Positions 49,730 through 58,968 of a stretch of 64,000 nucleotides of DNA are shown here, one piece after another. The stretch covers positions 5,557 through 69,556 of the forward strand of contig DASUOH010000023.1 in the NCBI GenBank assembly GCA_036276735.1, given 5' to 3'. The notes under the pieces were generated by a model, which saw only the letters and a list, made by a program, of their open reading frames with translations, ran no database searches and was not told where the DNA came from. Source of the DNA: VRUE01 sp036276735. GTDB taxonomy: Bacteria; Actinomycetota; Thermoleophilia; Solirubrobacterales; 70-9. The first letter of the stretch is position 1. The number at the start of each line of letters is the position of its first letter. The position numbers and the translations under genes are program-made.

Positions 49730-51499
49730 ATGCGGACCTTTCGCCGCCTGCTGAGCTTTCTGCGGCCCTATCGCCGACAGCTCTGGGGCTCGCTGGTGTT
49801 CGCCTGGGCCGCAATGGGGATGACCGTCCTGATCCCTTGGCTGATCGGCCGGGCCGTAAACGCGATCGAGGCGGGAGAACAGCCCGACCTGCTCCCCCTG
49901 GCAATCGCGATCGCCGCCGCCGGCGTGCTCCGGCTCGGCCTGACGATGGTGCGCAGGATCGTCGCCGGGCGTGTGTCGCTTGCGGTCGAGTTCGACCTGC
50001 GCGAGCAGTTCTACGCTCACCTGCAGCGGCTGGAGCTCGGCTTCTTCGACACCCAGCAGACCGGCCAGCTGATGTCACGCGCCACCGTCGATCTCAGCTC
50101 GATCCGCTTCTTCCTCGGCTACGGCCTGATCTTCCTCACCCAGAACATGCTGACGATCGTTCTCGCCGGCGCTGTCATGTTCGTGATCGAGCCATGGCTG
50201 GCGCTGCTTGCGCTCACTCCGGTGCCGGTTGTCGTCTACACCGCCTCCCGCTACAACCGCCTCTCGCGCCCAGCGGTGCAGGAGGTCCAGCAACGGATCG
50301 CCGAGCTGACGGCGGAGGCCGAGGAGAGCGTCTCGGGCGTCCGCATCGTCAAGGCCTTCGCCCGCGAGGAGCATCAGCTGCGCCGCTTCCAGCGCGCGGT
50401 CGCCCGTGTCTTCGATCAGAGCATCTACTCAACCCGCCTCCAGGCCTTTTTCTCGCCGCTGCTCGGACTCCTCCCGCAGCTGGGGATCGCGCTCGTGCTG
50501 CTGATCGGTGGGCGTCAGGTGATCGCCGGCGACCTCAGCCTCGGCGACTTCACCGCCTTCTACACCTACCTGGCGATGCTGGCCGGGCCGATGCGGACGC
50601 TCGGCATGGCGATGGGGATGGCTCAGCGGGCGATCGCCTCGGGCAACCGGCTGTTCGAAATCCTCGACCGTGAGCCGCGCATCGAAAGCCCCTCCGGCGC
50701 CCCGCCGCTGCCCGCCGGCGATGGGAAGGTCGAACTGCGCGGCGTGACGCTGCGCTATGACGGTGGCGCTCCGTCGCTCACCGACGTGGACCTGACGGTC
50801 GACCCCGGCCGCACCGTCGCCCTGGTCGGGCCGTCCGGCTCCGGCAAGACGAGCCTCGTCGCCCTGATCGGACGGCTGTATGACCCCAGCGACGGATCGG
50901 TCCTGATCGACGGCGCCGACATCCGGTCGATCGATCTCGCCTCGCTGCGCTCGCAGGTCGCCTTCGTCGGCGACGAGAGCTTTCTGTTCAGCGCCAGCGT
51001 CGCCGAGAACATCGCCTACGCGAAGCCCGGGGCGGACCGCGAGGAGATCGAGGCGGCGGCCCGCCGTGCGCAAGCCGACCAGTTCATCCGCGCCCTCCCC
51101 GACGGCTACGAGACGCTGGTCGGGCAGCGCGGCTGGACGCTCTCGGGCGGCCAGCGGCAGCGGGTGGCGATCGCGCGGGCGCTGCTCGCCGACCCGCGTG
51201 TGCTCGTCCTCGACGACGCCACCTCGTCGGTCGACGCCCGCACCGAGGCGGCGATCAAGGCCGGTCTGCGCGAGGCGATGGCCGGTCGCACGACCTTCAT
51301 CGTCGCCCACCGTCTCTCGACGATCGCGCTTGCCGACGAGATCGTCGTCATGGACGCGGGCCGCATCGTCGACCGCGGCAGCCACGAGGAGCTGCTCGCC
51401 GGCTGCGGCTTCTACCGCGAGATCGCCGAGCACGGGCTGGCTGACTCCGTCTTCCTGCAGCGCGACCTCGAGCAGCGTGAGGAGCTGGCGAGGCTATGA
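49730..51499 (+). CDS. ABC exporter half-transporter with a degenerate catalytic site
   Basis: 589 aa from the ATG at 49730. Six membrane helices (exporter type I fold) occupy residues about 15-310. The NBD has Walker A VGPSGSGKTS, Q-loop AFVGDESFLFSAS, signature LSGGQRQRVAIARALL and Walker B VLVLDDATSSVD, where the catalytic Glu after Walker B is Asp. Such a Glu-to-Asp change marks the non-catalytic site of heterodimeric exporters. A TATAGT box at 49718-49723 implies a nearly leaderless transcript. The next gene is the partner. Confidence 0.9.
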   Translation: MRTFRRLLSFLRPYRRQLWGSLVFAWAAMGMTVLIPWLIGRAVNAIEAGEQPDLLPLAIAIAAAGVLRLGLTMVRRIVAGRVSLAVEFDLREQFYAHLQRLELGFFDTQQTGQLMSRATVDLSSIRFFLGYGLIFLTQNMLTIVLAGAVMFVIEPWLALLALTPVPVVVYTASRYNRLSRPAVQEVQQRIAELTAEAEESVSGVRIVKAFAREEHQLRRFQRAVARVFDQSIYSTRLQAFFSPLLGLLPQLGIALVLLIGGRQVIAGDLSLGDFTAFYTYLAMLAGPMRTLGMAMGMAQRAIASGNRLFEILDREPRIESPSGAPPLPAGDGKVELRGVTLRYDGGAPSLTDVDLTVDPGRTVALVGPSGSGKTSLVALIGRLYDPSDGSVLIDGADIRSIDLASLRSQVAFVGDESFLFSASVAENIAYAKPGADREEIEAAARRAQADQFIRALPDGYETLVGQRGWTLSGGQRQRVAIARALLADPRVLVLDDATSSVDARTEAAIKAGLREAMAGRTTFIVAHRLSTIALADEIVVMDAGRIVDRGSHEELLAGCGFYREIAEHGLADSVFLQRDLEQREELARL

Positions 51500-53349
51500 G
51501 CGCGAATTCCCGCTCCGCTGTTCCTTTGCCCCGATATGTGCGGATAAGGAACAGCGCAAGCGCAGTTTGGCGGGTGATCCGCGGCGAGGACCAGCGCGGG
51601 CGCAAGCTGCGTTGGATGGCCGGGCTGCTGCGGCCCTACCGGGCTCGGGTGGCGATCACCGTCGTCGCGATCCTGGCGGCGACCGGCGCGGCCCTCGCCC
51701 CGCCGTACCTGGCCGGCCAGGCGATCGACGCCGGCATCGTCGCCGGCGACAGCGGCGCGCTGACCACGGTCGTCATCGCGTTCGTCGCCGTCGCGGTGGT
51801 CTACGCGGTCGCGACCTACGCGCAGACCTACCTGATCGGCTGGGTCGGCACGCGCGCCCTGCAGGATCTTCGCGAGCGGGTCTTCTCCCACCTGCAGACG
51901 ATGTCGATCGGCTTCTTCACGCGCAACAGCCCGGGGGTCCTGATCAGCCGCATGACCAACGACATCGAGGCGCTCAACCAGTTGCTGACCAGCGGCGTCG
52001 TGACGCTGTTCTCGAGCAGCCTGACCCTGGTCGGGGTCGTGGTCATCCTGCTGCTGCTCGACCTGCAACTCGCCCTCGTCACCTTCCTCACCTTCCCCCT
52101 GCTCGCCGTGGCGAGCGTCGTCTTCCGGATCGCCTCCCACGGCGCCTACCGCGCGACCCGCGAGCGGATCGCCGCCATCACCGCCTACCTGCAGGAGACC
52201 CTGAGCGGTGTGCGGGTGGTGCGGAGCTTCGGTCAGGAGGGGCGCCACGCCGCCGCGATGACCGACCTCAACGAGGCCAACCGCGAGGCGAACATGCGCA
52301 CGGTCTACCTCAACGCCTCCTACTTCCCGGCGATCGAGCTGCTCTCCGCCGTCGGTACGGCGGCGATCGTCCTCTACGGCGGCAGCCAGGTGATCGACAA
52401 CGCGATCCAGGTCGGGGTGGTCGTCGCCTTCATCGGATACCTGCAGGTCTTCTTTGACCCGATCCAGCAGCTCTCCCAGCTCTACACCACCTACCAGCAG
52501 GGCATGGCGGCCCTCGAGCGCGTCTTTGACCTGCTCGACACCGAGCCCGACATGGTCGATGCGCCCGGCGCGATCGACCCGGGCCCGCTGCGCGGAGAGA
52601 TCGAAATGGACGGTGTTTGGTTTTCGTATGCGGCGAGCGCAGAGCAGCCGCCGGCTGATGCATGGGCACTGCACGAGATCGACTTCCACGTGCCGGCCGG
52701 CCAGACGCTTGCCCTGGTCGGCGCCACCGGCGCCGGCAAGTCGACCCTCGCCAAGCTGGTCGCCCGCTTCTACGACCCGCAGCGCGGCCGCGTCCTGGTC
52801 GACGGCTACGACGTGCGCCGGCTGCGCCAGCGCGCCCTGCGCCGCCAGCTCGGCATCGTTCCCCAGGAGGGCTTCCTCTTCTCGGGCAGCGTCCGCGAGA
52901 ACATCGCCTTCGGCCGGCCGGACGCGACCCTCGAAGAGATCGAAGCGGCGGCGGCGGCGGTCGGCGCCGGCGATTTCATCGCGGCGCTGCCGCAGGGGAT
53001 CGACACCGAAGTCGGCGAGCGCGGCGTGCAGCTCTCGGCCGGCCAGCGGCAGCTCGTCGCATTCGCTCGCGCCCTGCTCGCCGGGCCGCGGATCCTGATC
53101 CTCGACGAGGCGACCTCCAACGTCGACGTGCGAACCGAGCGCACGATCGAGCGCGGCCTGGAGCGCCTGCTCGCCGGGCGCACGGCGATCGTCATCGCCC
53201 ACCGCCTATCGACGATCCGCCGCGCCGGCAAGATCGTCGTGTTGGAGGGTGGCCGCGTCGCCGAGAGCGGCAGCCACGAGGAGCTGATCGCCGCGGACGG
53301 GCCCTACGCTCGCCTCTACGGAGCGTGGCGGGAGAGCGCCGCCGCTTAA
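51496..53349 (+). CDS. ABC exporter half-transporter with a canonical catalytic site
   Basis: 617 aa. The first roughly 35 residues are Ser/Arg-rich and may be non-native; an internal GTG near 51572 is possible. Six helices are followed by an NBD with Walker A VGATGAGKSTLAK, signature LSAGQRQLVAFARALL, Walker B ILILDEATSNVD (Glu present) and the switch His in VIAHRLSTI. It forms a heterodimer with the preceding gene, with which it shares an ATGA overlap. The substrate (drug or lipid) is unknown. An 11-bp inverted repeat lies in its first codons. Confidence 0.9.
   Translation: MSANSRSAVPLPRYVRIRNSASAVWRVIRGEDQRGRKLRWMAGLLRPYRARVAITVVAILAATGAALAPPYLAGQAIDAGIVAGDSGALTTVVIAFVAVAVVYAVATYAQTYLIGWVGTRALQDLRERVFSHLQTMSIGFFTRNSPGVLISRMTNDIEALNQLLTSGVVTLFSSSLTLVGVVVILLLLDLQLALVTFLTFPLLAVASVVFRIASHGAYRATRERIAAITAYLQETLSGVRVVRSFGQEGRHAAAMTDLNEANREANMRTVYLNASYFPAIELLSAVGTAAIVLYGGSQVIDNAIQVGVVVAFIGYLQVFFDPIQQLSQLYTTYQQGMAALERVFDLLDTEPDMVDAPGAIDPGPLRGEIEMDGVWFSYAASAEQPPADAWALHEIDFHVPAGQTLALVGATGAGKSTLAKLVARFYDPQRGRVLVDGYDVRRLRQRALRRQLGIVPQEGFLFSGSVRENIAFGRPDATLEEIEAAAAAVGAGDFIAALPQGIDTEVGERGVQLSAGQRQLVAFARALLAGPRILILDEATSNVDVRTERTIERGLERLLAGRTAIVIAHRLSTIRRAGKIVVLEGGRVAESGSHEELIAADGPYARLYGAWRESAAA
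51516..51556 (+). promoter_or_regulatory. Inverted repeat in the 5' coding region of the second ABC gene
   Basis: CGCTGTTCCTT (51516-51526) is perfectly inverted at 51546-51556, with 19 bases between. It lies 20-60 bases after the overlap start codon and could form a hairpin affecting coupled translation. Confidence 0.5.
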
Positions 53350-54068
53350 CCGGGGCCGATGCCGCCGGAGGAGCCGCCCCCCGACCCTTCCCCGCCGCCG
53401 GTTTCGCCGCCCGCTTCGGCGCCGCCACCCGCACCGCCTTCTTCGGCCGAGCCGGCACCTCCCGTTTCGGGCGCGACTTCTTCGGTTTCTTCGGGCGCTT
53501 CCTCAGTTTCTTCGACTTCTTCCGGCGCCACTTCTTCGGTTTCGACTCCGCCGGGCTCATCGCCGTCCGGTGCGGATGCCGCGCTCGGACCCTCACTGCA
53601 CTGCTCGAAGCCGAAGTCGGAGGCCGCCTCCTGGAAGGACGACAGCGCCGTGGACGCTTCCGTTTCGGCGTTTGCCAAGCCTTCCGGGTCGCCGCGCTGC
53701 GCGGCCAGCTCCAGGTTGCCCTCTGCCTGGCCCAGCTCTTCGGCCGCCGCGCTGAAGTCGCTGTATCCGGTGCTGTCGTCGCTGGGTGCGTCGAGACCGT
53801 GCAGCCGTTGCACCATGCCGGTGTAGAGCTCGGCCGTGTCAGCCGGGCCGCCGGCCGATTCCGACGAAGCCAGGGCGCCGGCGGCCGCGTTGACCTCGGC
53901 GCAGATCGCATCCCCCTGCGCGAGCAGCTCCTCCTTGGTCAGCGCCGTCGTTTCGGCCGGCGGCGGCGCCGCAGGAGCCGGCGTCTCGTCGTCGTCACCG
54001 CCGCCGCAGCCGGCGATCGCGAGCGCGGCTCCGAGCACTGCCACGACATGGAAGGAAAACCTCCTCAT
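53346..54068 (-). CDS. Putative lipoprotein with acidic low-complexity tail
   Basis: About 240 aa from the ATG at 54068. A lipoprotein signal (FSFHVVAVLGAALAIAGCGGG) with the lipobox Cys precedes a helical domain (LTKEELLAQGDAICAEVNAA, QCSEGPSAA). The C-terminal 80 residues are a low-complexity Glu/Thr/Gly tail (EETEEVAPETGG...). Function unknown. It is convergent with the ABC gene, with a 4-base overlap. Confidence 0.75.
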   Translation of the reverse strand: MRRFSFHVVAVLGAALAIAGCGGGDDDETPAPAAPPPAETTALTKEELLAQGDAICAEVNAAAGALASSESAGGPADTAELYTGMVQRLHGLDAPSDDSTGYSDFSAAAEELGQAEGNLELAAQRGDPEGLANAETEASTALSSFQEAASDFGFEQCSEGPSAASAPDGDEPGGVETEEVAPEEVEETEEAPEETEEVAPETGGAGSAEEGGAGGGAEAGGETGGGEGSGGGSSGGIGPG

Positions 54069-54123
54069 CCGCCGCGAAGCTAGCAAAGGCGCTGGATGCG
54101 CCCACCAGACGGCGCGAGGAGTA

Positions 54124-54194
54124 CTGCGGCCCAGGGACTCGAACCCCGACTACCTCGTCCAGAGCGAGGCGTGCTGCCATTACACCAGGCCGCA
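54124..54194 (-). tRNA. tRNA-Gln (anticodon CUG)
   Basis: 71 bases on the minus strand. Acceptor TGCGGCC/GGCCGCA with discriminator G, anticodon loop CTCTGGA with CUG, short variable loop, and T arm CGGGG-TTCGAGT-CCCTG (one mismatch). U1-A72 is characteristic of tRNA-Gln. Confidence 0.9.
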
Positions 54195-54238
54195 AGGAGA
54201 CGGCCTCAGGATATCGCTAGCGGATCGCCAGCCGGTGG

Positions 54239-55471
54239 CTAAGCGATTGCGCCGAGATCGCTGTCGGCGTCGGCGATCGTCTCCCTGGCGCCGGAGACGT
54301 CGACGCGGTCGGCAAGCAGACGGCGCGCCTCGGCGAGGTCCTCGGAGCGGCCGACGGCAAGCGCGCCGGCGACCAAGCCGTCCTTCAGGTACCAGACCGA
54401 GAACTCGCCACCCTCGGGATCGCCGCGCCAGAGCTCCTCGTCCCACTCGTAGGCCGGACCGACGTACTCGAGGCTTGCCCAGTCGGCCAGATCGCTGAAG
54501 AAGTATGGGACGACGTCGTAGTCGACCTCCTCGCCGAGCATGTTCCGGGCGGCGTAGATCCCCTGCTGCATCGCTACGTCCCAGTGCTCCACCCGCAGCC
54601 GCCGCCCGTGGACGACGCTGTCGTAGGAGCAGCAGTCGCCGGCGGCGTAGACGCCCTCGGCCGAGGTCCGCAACTTCGAGTCGCAGAGGATCCCGTTCTC
54701 CACCTCCAGCCCGGCGCGCTCGGCGAGCATCGCGTCGGGGCGGACGCCGGCCCCGACCACAACCGCGTCGCACTCGATCCCCTTGCCGCTCTTGGTGAGA
54801 ACCGCCCTAACCCGACCGTCGCCCTCGAATGCCTCCAATTCCTCGCCGCCGAGGATGGTCACTCCTTTGTCCTCCAGCCGCTGCTGGAACCAGCGCCCGG
54901 CCGCCTCGCCGAAGTTGCGCTCCAAGGTGACGTCCTCCATCATCACGATCGTGCACTTGACCCCCTGCGCGGTCAGCGTCGCGGCCACCTCGCTGCCGAT
55001 GTAACTGCCGCCGATCAGCACGACGTGGTCGGCCTCCGCAGCCTCGGTCCGGATCGCGTCGGCATTGCCGAAGGCCCGCAGGTAGTGGATTCCCTCGTTG
55101 CCGGCGCCCTCGACCCGCAGGATGTTGACCATTGCCCCCGTCGCCAGCAACGCCCTGTCGAAGGCGACCTCTTCGCCACCCTGCAGCTTGGCGGTGCGGC
55201 CCACAACGTCAAGCGACATAACGTTGGCGCCGGTGCGCAGGTCGACTCCGTTCTCCTCGTACCACTCCGGCGCGTTGACGTAGGCGTCGGCTCGCTCGCC
55301 CTCGCCGCGCAGGTAGTCCTTGGAGAGGGGCGGCCGTTCGTAGGGTGGCTCGGGCTCCCGGCCGACCAGCAGCACGGAGCCCTCGGCGCCGCGGCGGCGC
55401 AGCTCGGCGGCGCAGTACCCGGAGGCCATGCCTCCGCCGATCAGCAGGAAGTCGACCTCGCGGTCGGCCAT
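54239..55471 (-). CDS. FAD-dependent pyridine nucleotide oxidoreductase (ferredoxin reductase/AIF-like)
   Basis: 410 aa from the ATG at 55471. FAD-binding FLLIGGGMASGYCAAELRRRG at the start, the second loop VVLIGGSYIGSEVAATLTAQG and the FAD-binding GVYAAGDCCSYDS are all present. The C-terminal domain (FFSDLADWASLEYVGPA) resembles apoptosis-inducing-factor-type reductases. Likely uses NAD(P)H to reduce a ferredoxin or quinone. It directly follows the RCK genes on the same strand, with 14 bases between, so may be linked to membrane energetics. Confidence 0.85.
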   Translation of the reverse strand: MADREVDFLLIGGGMASGYCAAELRRRGAEGSVLLVGREPEPPYERPPLSKDYLRGEGERADAYVNAPEWYEENGVDLRTGANVMSLDVVGRTAKLQGGEEVAFDRALLATGAMVNILRVEGAGNEGIHYLRAFGNADAIRTEAAEADHVVLIGGSYIGSEVAATLTAQGVKCTIVMMEDVTLERNFGEAAGRWFQQRLEDKGVTILGGEELEAFEGDGRVRAVLTKSGKGIECDAVVVGAGVRPDAMLAERAGLEVENGILCDSKLRTSAEGVYAAGDCCSYDSVVHGRRLRVEHWDVAMQQGIYAARNMLGEEVDYDVVPYFFSDLADWASLEYVGPAYEWDEELWRGDPEGGEFSVWYLKDGLVAGALAVGRSEDLAEARRLLADRVDVSGARETIADADSDLGAIA

Positions 55472-55484
55472 CCCCAAGCCGGCC

Positions 55485-56162
55485 TCAGCCGGCTCCGTTG
55501 CCCCCGGCCGGGCCGAAGAGCTCTTTGAGGTCGTCCTCGCGGCCGGGGTCGAGCACCGCGAGCACCTCGTCGCCGGCCTGCAGCACCGTGTCCGGACCCG
55601 GGACGAAGCCCCTGCCTTCGCGCAGCACCGAGATCAGCAGGCTGCCGTCCGGCATCGAGAGGTCGCCGACCCGCTCGCCGGTGACACGCGAGTCCTTGCC
55701 GAGCAGCATCTCGATGATCTCCAGCTGCTCCTCCTGCAGGTCGAGCAGGTGGATGAGGCCGTACTCGGGGACCTCGTGCTCGAGCAGGCGCAGGATCAGG
55801 TCCGTCGCCGAGACCGACGGTTTGACGCCGAGCAGGTCGAAGTGGGCGCGGTTGCGGGGGTTGTTGACGCGGGCGATGATCTGCGCCACGTCGTACTTCT
55901 CCTTCGCGACCTGGCAGATCAGCATGTTGTCCTCGTCGTCGCCGGTCACCGCGATAACCATGTCGGCGCGTTCGATCCCGGCCCGCTCCAGGACCCACAA
56001 CTCCGAGGCGTCGCCGTAGAGGACGTTGTGCTCGAGCTCCTGCTCGACGGTCAGGTAGCGCCGTCGGTTGCTCTCGATCAGGGTCACCTCGTGGTCCTTT
56101 TCGAGCAGCTCGCGGGCGAGGTTCCAGCCGACCTTCCCTGCTCCGACGACGATGATGTACAC
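55485..56162 (-). CDS. RCK (TrkA-N/TrkA-C) potassium transport regulatory subunit
   Basis: 225 aa. The NAD-binding RCK-N domain (MYIIVVGAGKVGWNLARELL, about 1-130) and a TrkA-C domain (about 140-220, ISVLREGRGFVPGPDTVLQAGDEVLAVLDP) are complete. It senses nucleotides to gate Trk or Ktr potassium uptake. It directly follows the one-domain paralog (1 base between). No membrane TrkH or KtrB is in the window. Confidence 0.9.
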   Translation of the reverse strand: MYIIVVGAGKVGWNLARELLEKDHEVTLIESNRRRYLTVEQELEHNVLYGDASELWVLERAGIERADMVIAVTGDDEDNMLICQVAKEKYDVAQIIARVNNPRNRAHFDLLGVKPSVSATDLILRLLEHEVPEYGLIHLLDLQEEQLEIIEMLLGKDSRVTGERVGDLSMPDGSLLISVLREGRGFVPGPDTVLQAGDEVLAVLDPGREDDLKELFGPAGGNGAG

Positions 56163-56163
56163 G

Positions 56164-56604
56164 TCAAGCCACCTCGCGCGGGGCGCCCTCGCGCACCGCG
56201 GTCTCGAGCATGTCGATGGCGACGCTGGTCGGGCAGATCGTGTGCAGTCCCTGCTGCTGGTACCACGCCGCCCGCAGCGGGTCGAGGATGCGGGCGATCA
56301 CCGTCGGCACCTCGTAGCGCCGCTGGGCGATCTGGGAGATGACGATGTTCGTGTTGTCGCCGTTGGTCGAGGCGATGAAGGCGTCGGCCTTCTCGATCCC
56401 GGCTGCGAGCAGCGCGTCGGTCTCCAGGCCGGTGCCGACCGTGAAGCGGCCGCCCAGGTCCTCCCAGCCCCGGTCGAGGCCGACCTCCAGCCGCGTGTGC
56501 GACTCGGGGTCCTCGTCGAGGCAGGAGACTTCGTGGCCCTCGCGCAGCATCGTGCGCGCCACCGAGGAGCCGACACGGCCGCAGCCGACGATCAGGATGA
56601 ACAT
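56164..56604 (-). CDS. RCK-N only potassium transport subunit
   Basis: 146 aa with the Rossmann domain only (MFILIVGCGRVGSSVARTML, then IASTNGDNTNIVISQIAQRR). It lacks the TrkA-C domain of the neighbouring paralog. The two may assemble into a hetero-octameric gating ring. The gene starts the operon with the larger RCK subunit and the FAD oxidoreductase. Confidence 0.88.
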   Translation of the reverse strand: MFILIVGCGRVGSSVARTMLREGHEVSCLDEDPESHTRLEVGLDRGWEDLGGRFTVGTGLETDALLAAGIEKADAFIASTNGDNTNIVISQIAQRRYEVPTVIARILDPLRAAWYQQQGLHTICPTSVAIDMLETAVREGAPREVA

Positions 56605-56678
56605 GGCACCACGGCTGGAGTCTAAGAGGGATTGACGAAACCCGCGTGTGCGGCTGGCGAGCGCCGGACCAAGCGGGG

Positions 56679-56729
56679 CAAGGACGCAGGGAGGCCGAAT
56701 AGCAGCGCTATTTGGCCGACTGAGGACGC
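56679..56729. repeat. REP-like intergenic repeat, copy 2
   Basis: CAAGGACGCAGGGAG, a hairpin (GGCCGAATAGC with GCTATTTGGCC, 56693-56717) and CGACTGAGGACGC. It shares the flanking blocks but not the stem with 208-257. The stop codon of the adjacent permease gene lies inside the hairpin. Confidence 0.6.
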
Positions 56730-58780
56730 CGCACCGCGCCGTGTCCGCCGCCGCCAGGCGTGCGCGGGGGATTCGTCGATCCCTCCAGGTCCGGAGCGGC
56801 CGCCGCGGGGTCCGCCTCGGGCTCCGGCTCGGGGGCCGTCAACAGCACCTGACATGGCGCCTTCTTGAGCACGTACTCGGTGGCGGTGCCGATCTCCGCC
56901 GGCTTTGCCGCGCCGATCCCGCCGAGCCTGGCGCCGCCGCGGATCCTGGTCGGCGGCTCGCCGCCGATCACGATCGCCTCGGCGTCGCCGAGCCGGGCGG
57001 CGGTGACGATCCCGGCGCCGACGTCGCGCGCCCGCACCGTCTCGGTACTGACCCCGACGTTCTCGTACTCTTCCGCCACTTCGCGGGCGCGCTCGAGCGC
57101 CCGGCGGGCCGCCTCCTCCCGCTCGGGAGGAAGCTCCGCGTCGAGCGGCAGGGTAAGCGGCACCTCGATCACGTGGATCAGCGCCACCCGCGCGCCGTCC
57201 GAGCTGTCGCCCTGCGGCCGCTCGGCCGCGGCCAGGCGTCCCGCCGTCGCCACGATCTCGTCGTCGAGCTTGGTCCCGAACACAGGCACGAGGATGCTGC
57301 GGTAGGCGAGCTCGGGGACCTGCTTGGTCAGCGCCCGCTCGGTGACCGAGACCCGGCGGGTCAGCGACGTGCCCTCGATCACGGTGCGGTAAACGACGTA
57401 GAAGAGGAGCCCGAACAACATCCAGCCACCGCCCACCCAGCGCGCGGTGTCGTGGAGGACGAGGACGCTGAGAAAGGCGAGCCCGGTGAGGGCGGCGGCG
57501 ATCAGGGTCGGCACCGGCAGCCGGGCGCCGCGCCAGCCGATGTTCCAGGGCACCCGGAACGGGCGCCGCCGTTCCGGCTGGCGAACCCGCAGGCGTAGGA
57601 TCGAGACGTGGGCGATCGTGATCGCAAGCGTCGCCCCGAAGGCATAGAGGCCGGCGAGCAGCTTGACGTCGCTCGGGAGGACGAGGCCGATTGCGATCAG
57701 GCCCGAGATCGCGATCGCGACCCGCGGCGTGGTGTGGCGGGCGTCCAGCTTGCCCAGCCAGCTGGGGATCTGGCGGTTGATCGCGAGCGTGTAGATATGG
57801 CGCGAGACGCCCAGCATCGAGGTCGTCGCCGCCCAGAAGAGGATCGGCGCCGCCACCAGCGCGACGATCCACCGCATCGCGTCGGCCAGCCAGGCGGGCT
57901 CGTAGGCGGACACGACCCCGAGCACCGGCGCCTCGACGAACTCGTTGCCGAGCGCCGTCTCCAGGCCATCCGGGCCGGCGACAACCGGAACCGCCATCAG
58001 GGCGATCGCGGCCATCGCCGCGTATGCGATCGGGACCACCAGCGCCCCGACCGAGACCATCCGCCGCAGGTCGCGCCGCCGCACGTCGATGTCCGGGGCG
58101 AGGTCGGAGGCGGCCTCGATGCCGGCGTAGGCGAGCATCGCCACCACCGAGGCGTAGACCGCATCGCTGAGGCTGGGGTCACCGGAGAGGTGGAGCTCCG
58201 CCGTCAGCCGCTCGGGGTGCATGACGGCGAGGACGCCGACCGCGATGACCGCCACCTGCAGCGCGACGTCGGCCAGGACGAGGAGAAGGACCCATCGCTC
58301 CCGCCCGCGACCGGCGAGGTTGAAGGCGTTGAGTAGACAGGCGGCGACGATCACCGCCGCCGCGACGCCTATCTCCCAGCCGGGCCGCGCGAGGTCGGAG
58401 GAGATCGGCTGCAGGTAGTGCGGGACCGAGATCGCCGCCAGGGCGGCGACGATCAGGTAGTCGATCAGGATCGCCCAGCCGGCGACGAAGGCGATCAGCT
58501 CGTTGAAGGCGTGGCGGGCGAAGCTCGAGGAGCCGCCGCGTTCGCGGAACATCGCGCCGCCCTCGACGTAGGTGAGGGTCGCGAGCACGAAGAGCAGCCC
58601 GGCGGCGAGGAAGATCAGCGGCGTCAGCCCGAGGCCGCGATCGGCGACGACGCCGAGGGCGAAGTAGATCGAGAACCCGACCGCCGCGTAGGCGGCGACG
58701 AACAGGCCGGGGACTCCGAGCCCCCGCTCGATCAGCGGCTCGAGGCGCGAGCGCGGCGGGCGCCGCTCGGGCGCGCTCAC
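56708..58780 (-). CDS. APC-family amino-acid permease fused to universal stress (USP-like) domain
   Basis: 690 aa. About 12 membrane helices occupy residues 15-460 with APC-like sequence (FVAAYAAVGFSIYFALGVVA, SFARHAFNELIAFVAGWAIL). A C-terminal cytoplasmic region (about 490-655) resembles USP/UspA domains (YRSILVPVFGTKLDDEIVAT, AIVIGGEPPTRIRGGARLGG). Such fusions are seen in actinobacteria; substrate and signal are unknown. It is coupled (ATGA) to the small membrane protein upstream, and another copy follows further upstream. Confidence 0.85.
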   Translation of the reverse strand: MSAPERRPPRSRLEPLIERGLGVPGLFVAAYAAVGFSIYFALGVVADRGLGLTPLIFLAAGLLFVLATLTYVEGGAMFRERGGSSSFARHAFNELIAFVAGWAILIDYLIVAALAAISVPHYLQPISSDLARPGWEIGVAAAVIVAACLLNAFNLAGRGRERWVLLLVLADVALQVAVIAVGVLAVMHPERLTAELHLSGDPSLSDAVYASVVAMLAYAGIEAASDLAPDIDVRRRDLRRMVSVGALVVPIAYAAMAAIALMAVPVVAGPDGLETALGNEFVEAPVLGVVSAYEPAWLADAMRWIVALVAAPILFWAATTSMLGVSRHIYTLAINRQIPSWLGKLDARHTTPRVAIAISGLIAIGLVLPSDVKLLAGLYAFGATLAITIAHVSILRLRVRQPERRRPFRVPWNIGWRGARLPVPTLIAAALTGLAFLSVLVLHDTARWVGGGWMLFGLLFYVVYRTVIEGTSLTRRVSVTERALTKQVPELAYRSILVPVFGTKLDDEIVATAGRLAAAERPQGDSSDGARVALIHVIEVPLTLPLDAELPPEREEAARRALERAREVAEEYENVGVSTETVRARDVGAGIVTAARLGDAEAIVIGGEPPTRIRGGARLGGIGAAKPAEIGTATEYVLKKAPCQVLLTAPEPEPEADPAAAAPDLEGSTNPPRTPGGGGHGAVRRPQSAK

Positions 58781-58959
58781 GAGAGGAATCGACCGCGGAG
58801 GACGCCGACCACCACGAACGCCAGCCCCAGCATCACGCCGAGAGACAGGACGCCGCCGCCGTTGGCGATGGTGATCGCGAGGATCGCCAGACCGAGCGCG
58901 ACGAAGACGAGCGAGAAGACCCGAATCGAGCCGCGGTAGATCCGCTCCGGCGTCGCCAT
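58777..58959 (-). CDS. Small two-helix membrane protein
   Basis: 60 aa. Two hydrophobic segments (VFSLVFVALGLAILAITIAN and LSLGVMLGLAFVVVGVL) with a short loop. It lies between the two permease/USP genes and overlaps the downstream one (ATGA), so it may be a partner of those transporters. No known family was recognised. Confidence 0.7.
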   Translation of the reverse strand: MATPERIYRGSIRVFSLVFVALGLAILAITIANGGGVLSLGVMLGLAFVVVGVLRGRFLS

Positions 58960-58968
58960 GCGGCGATT

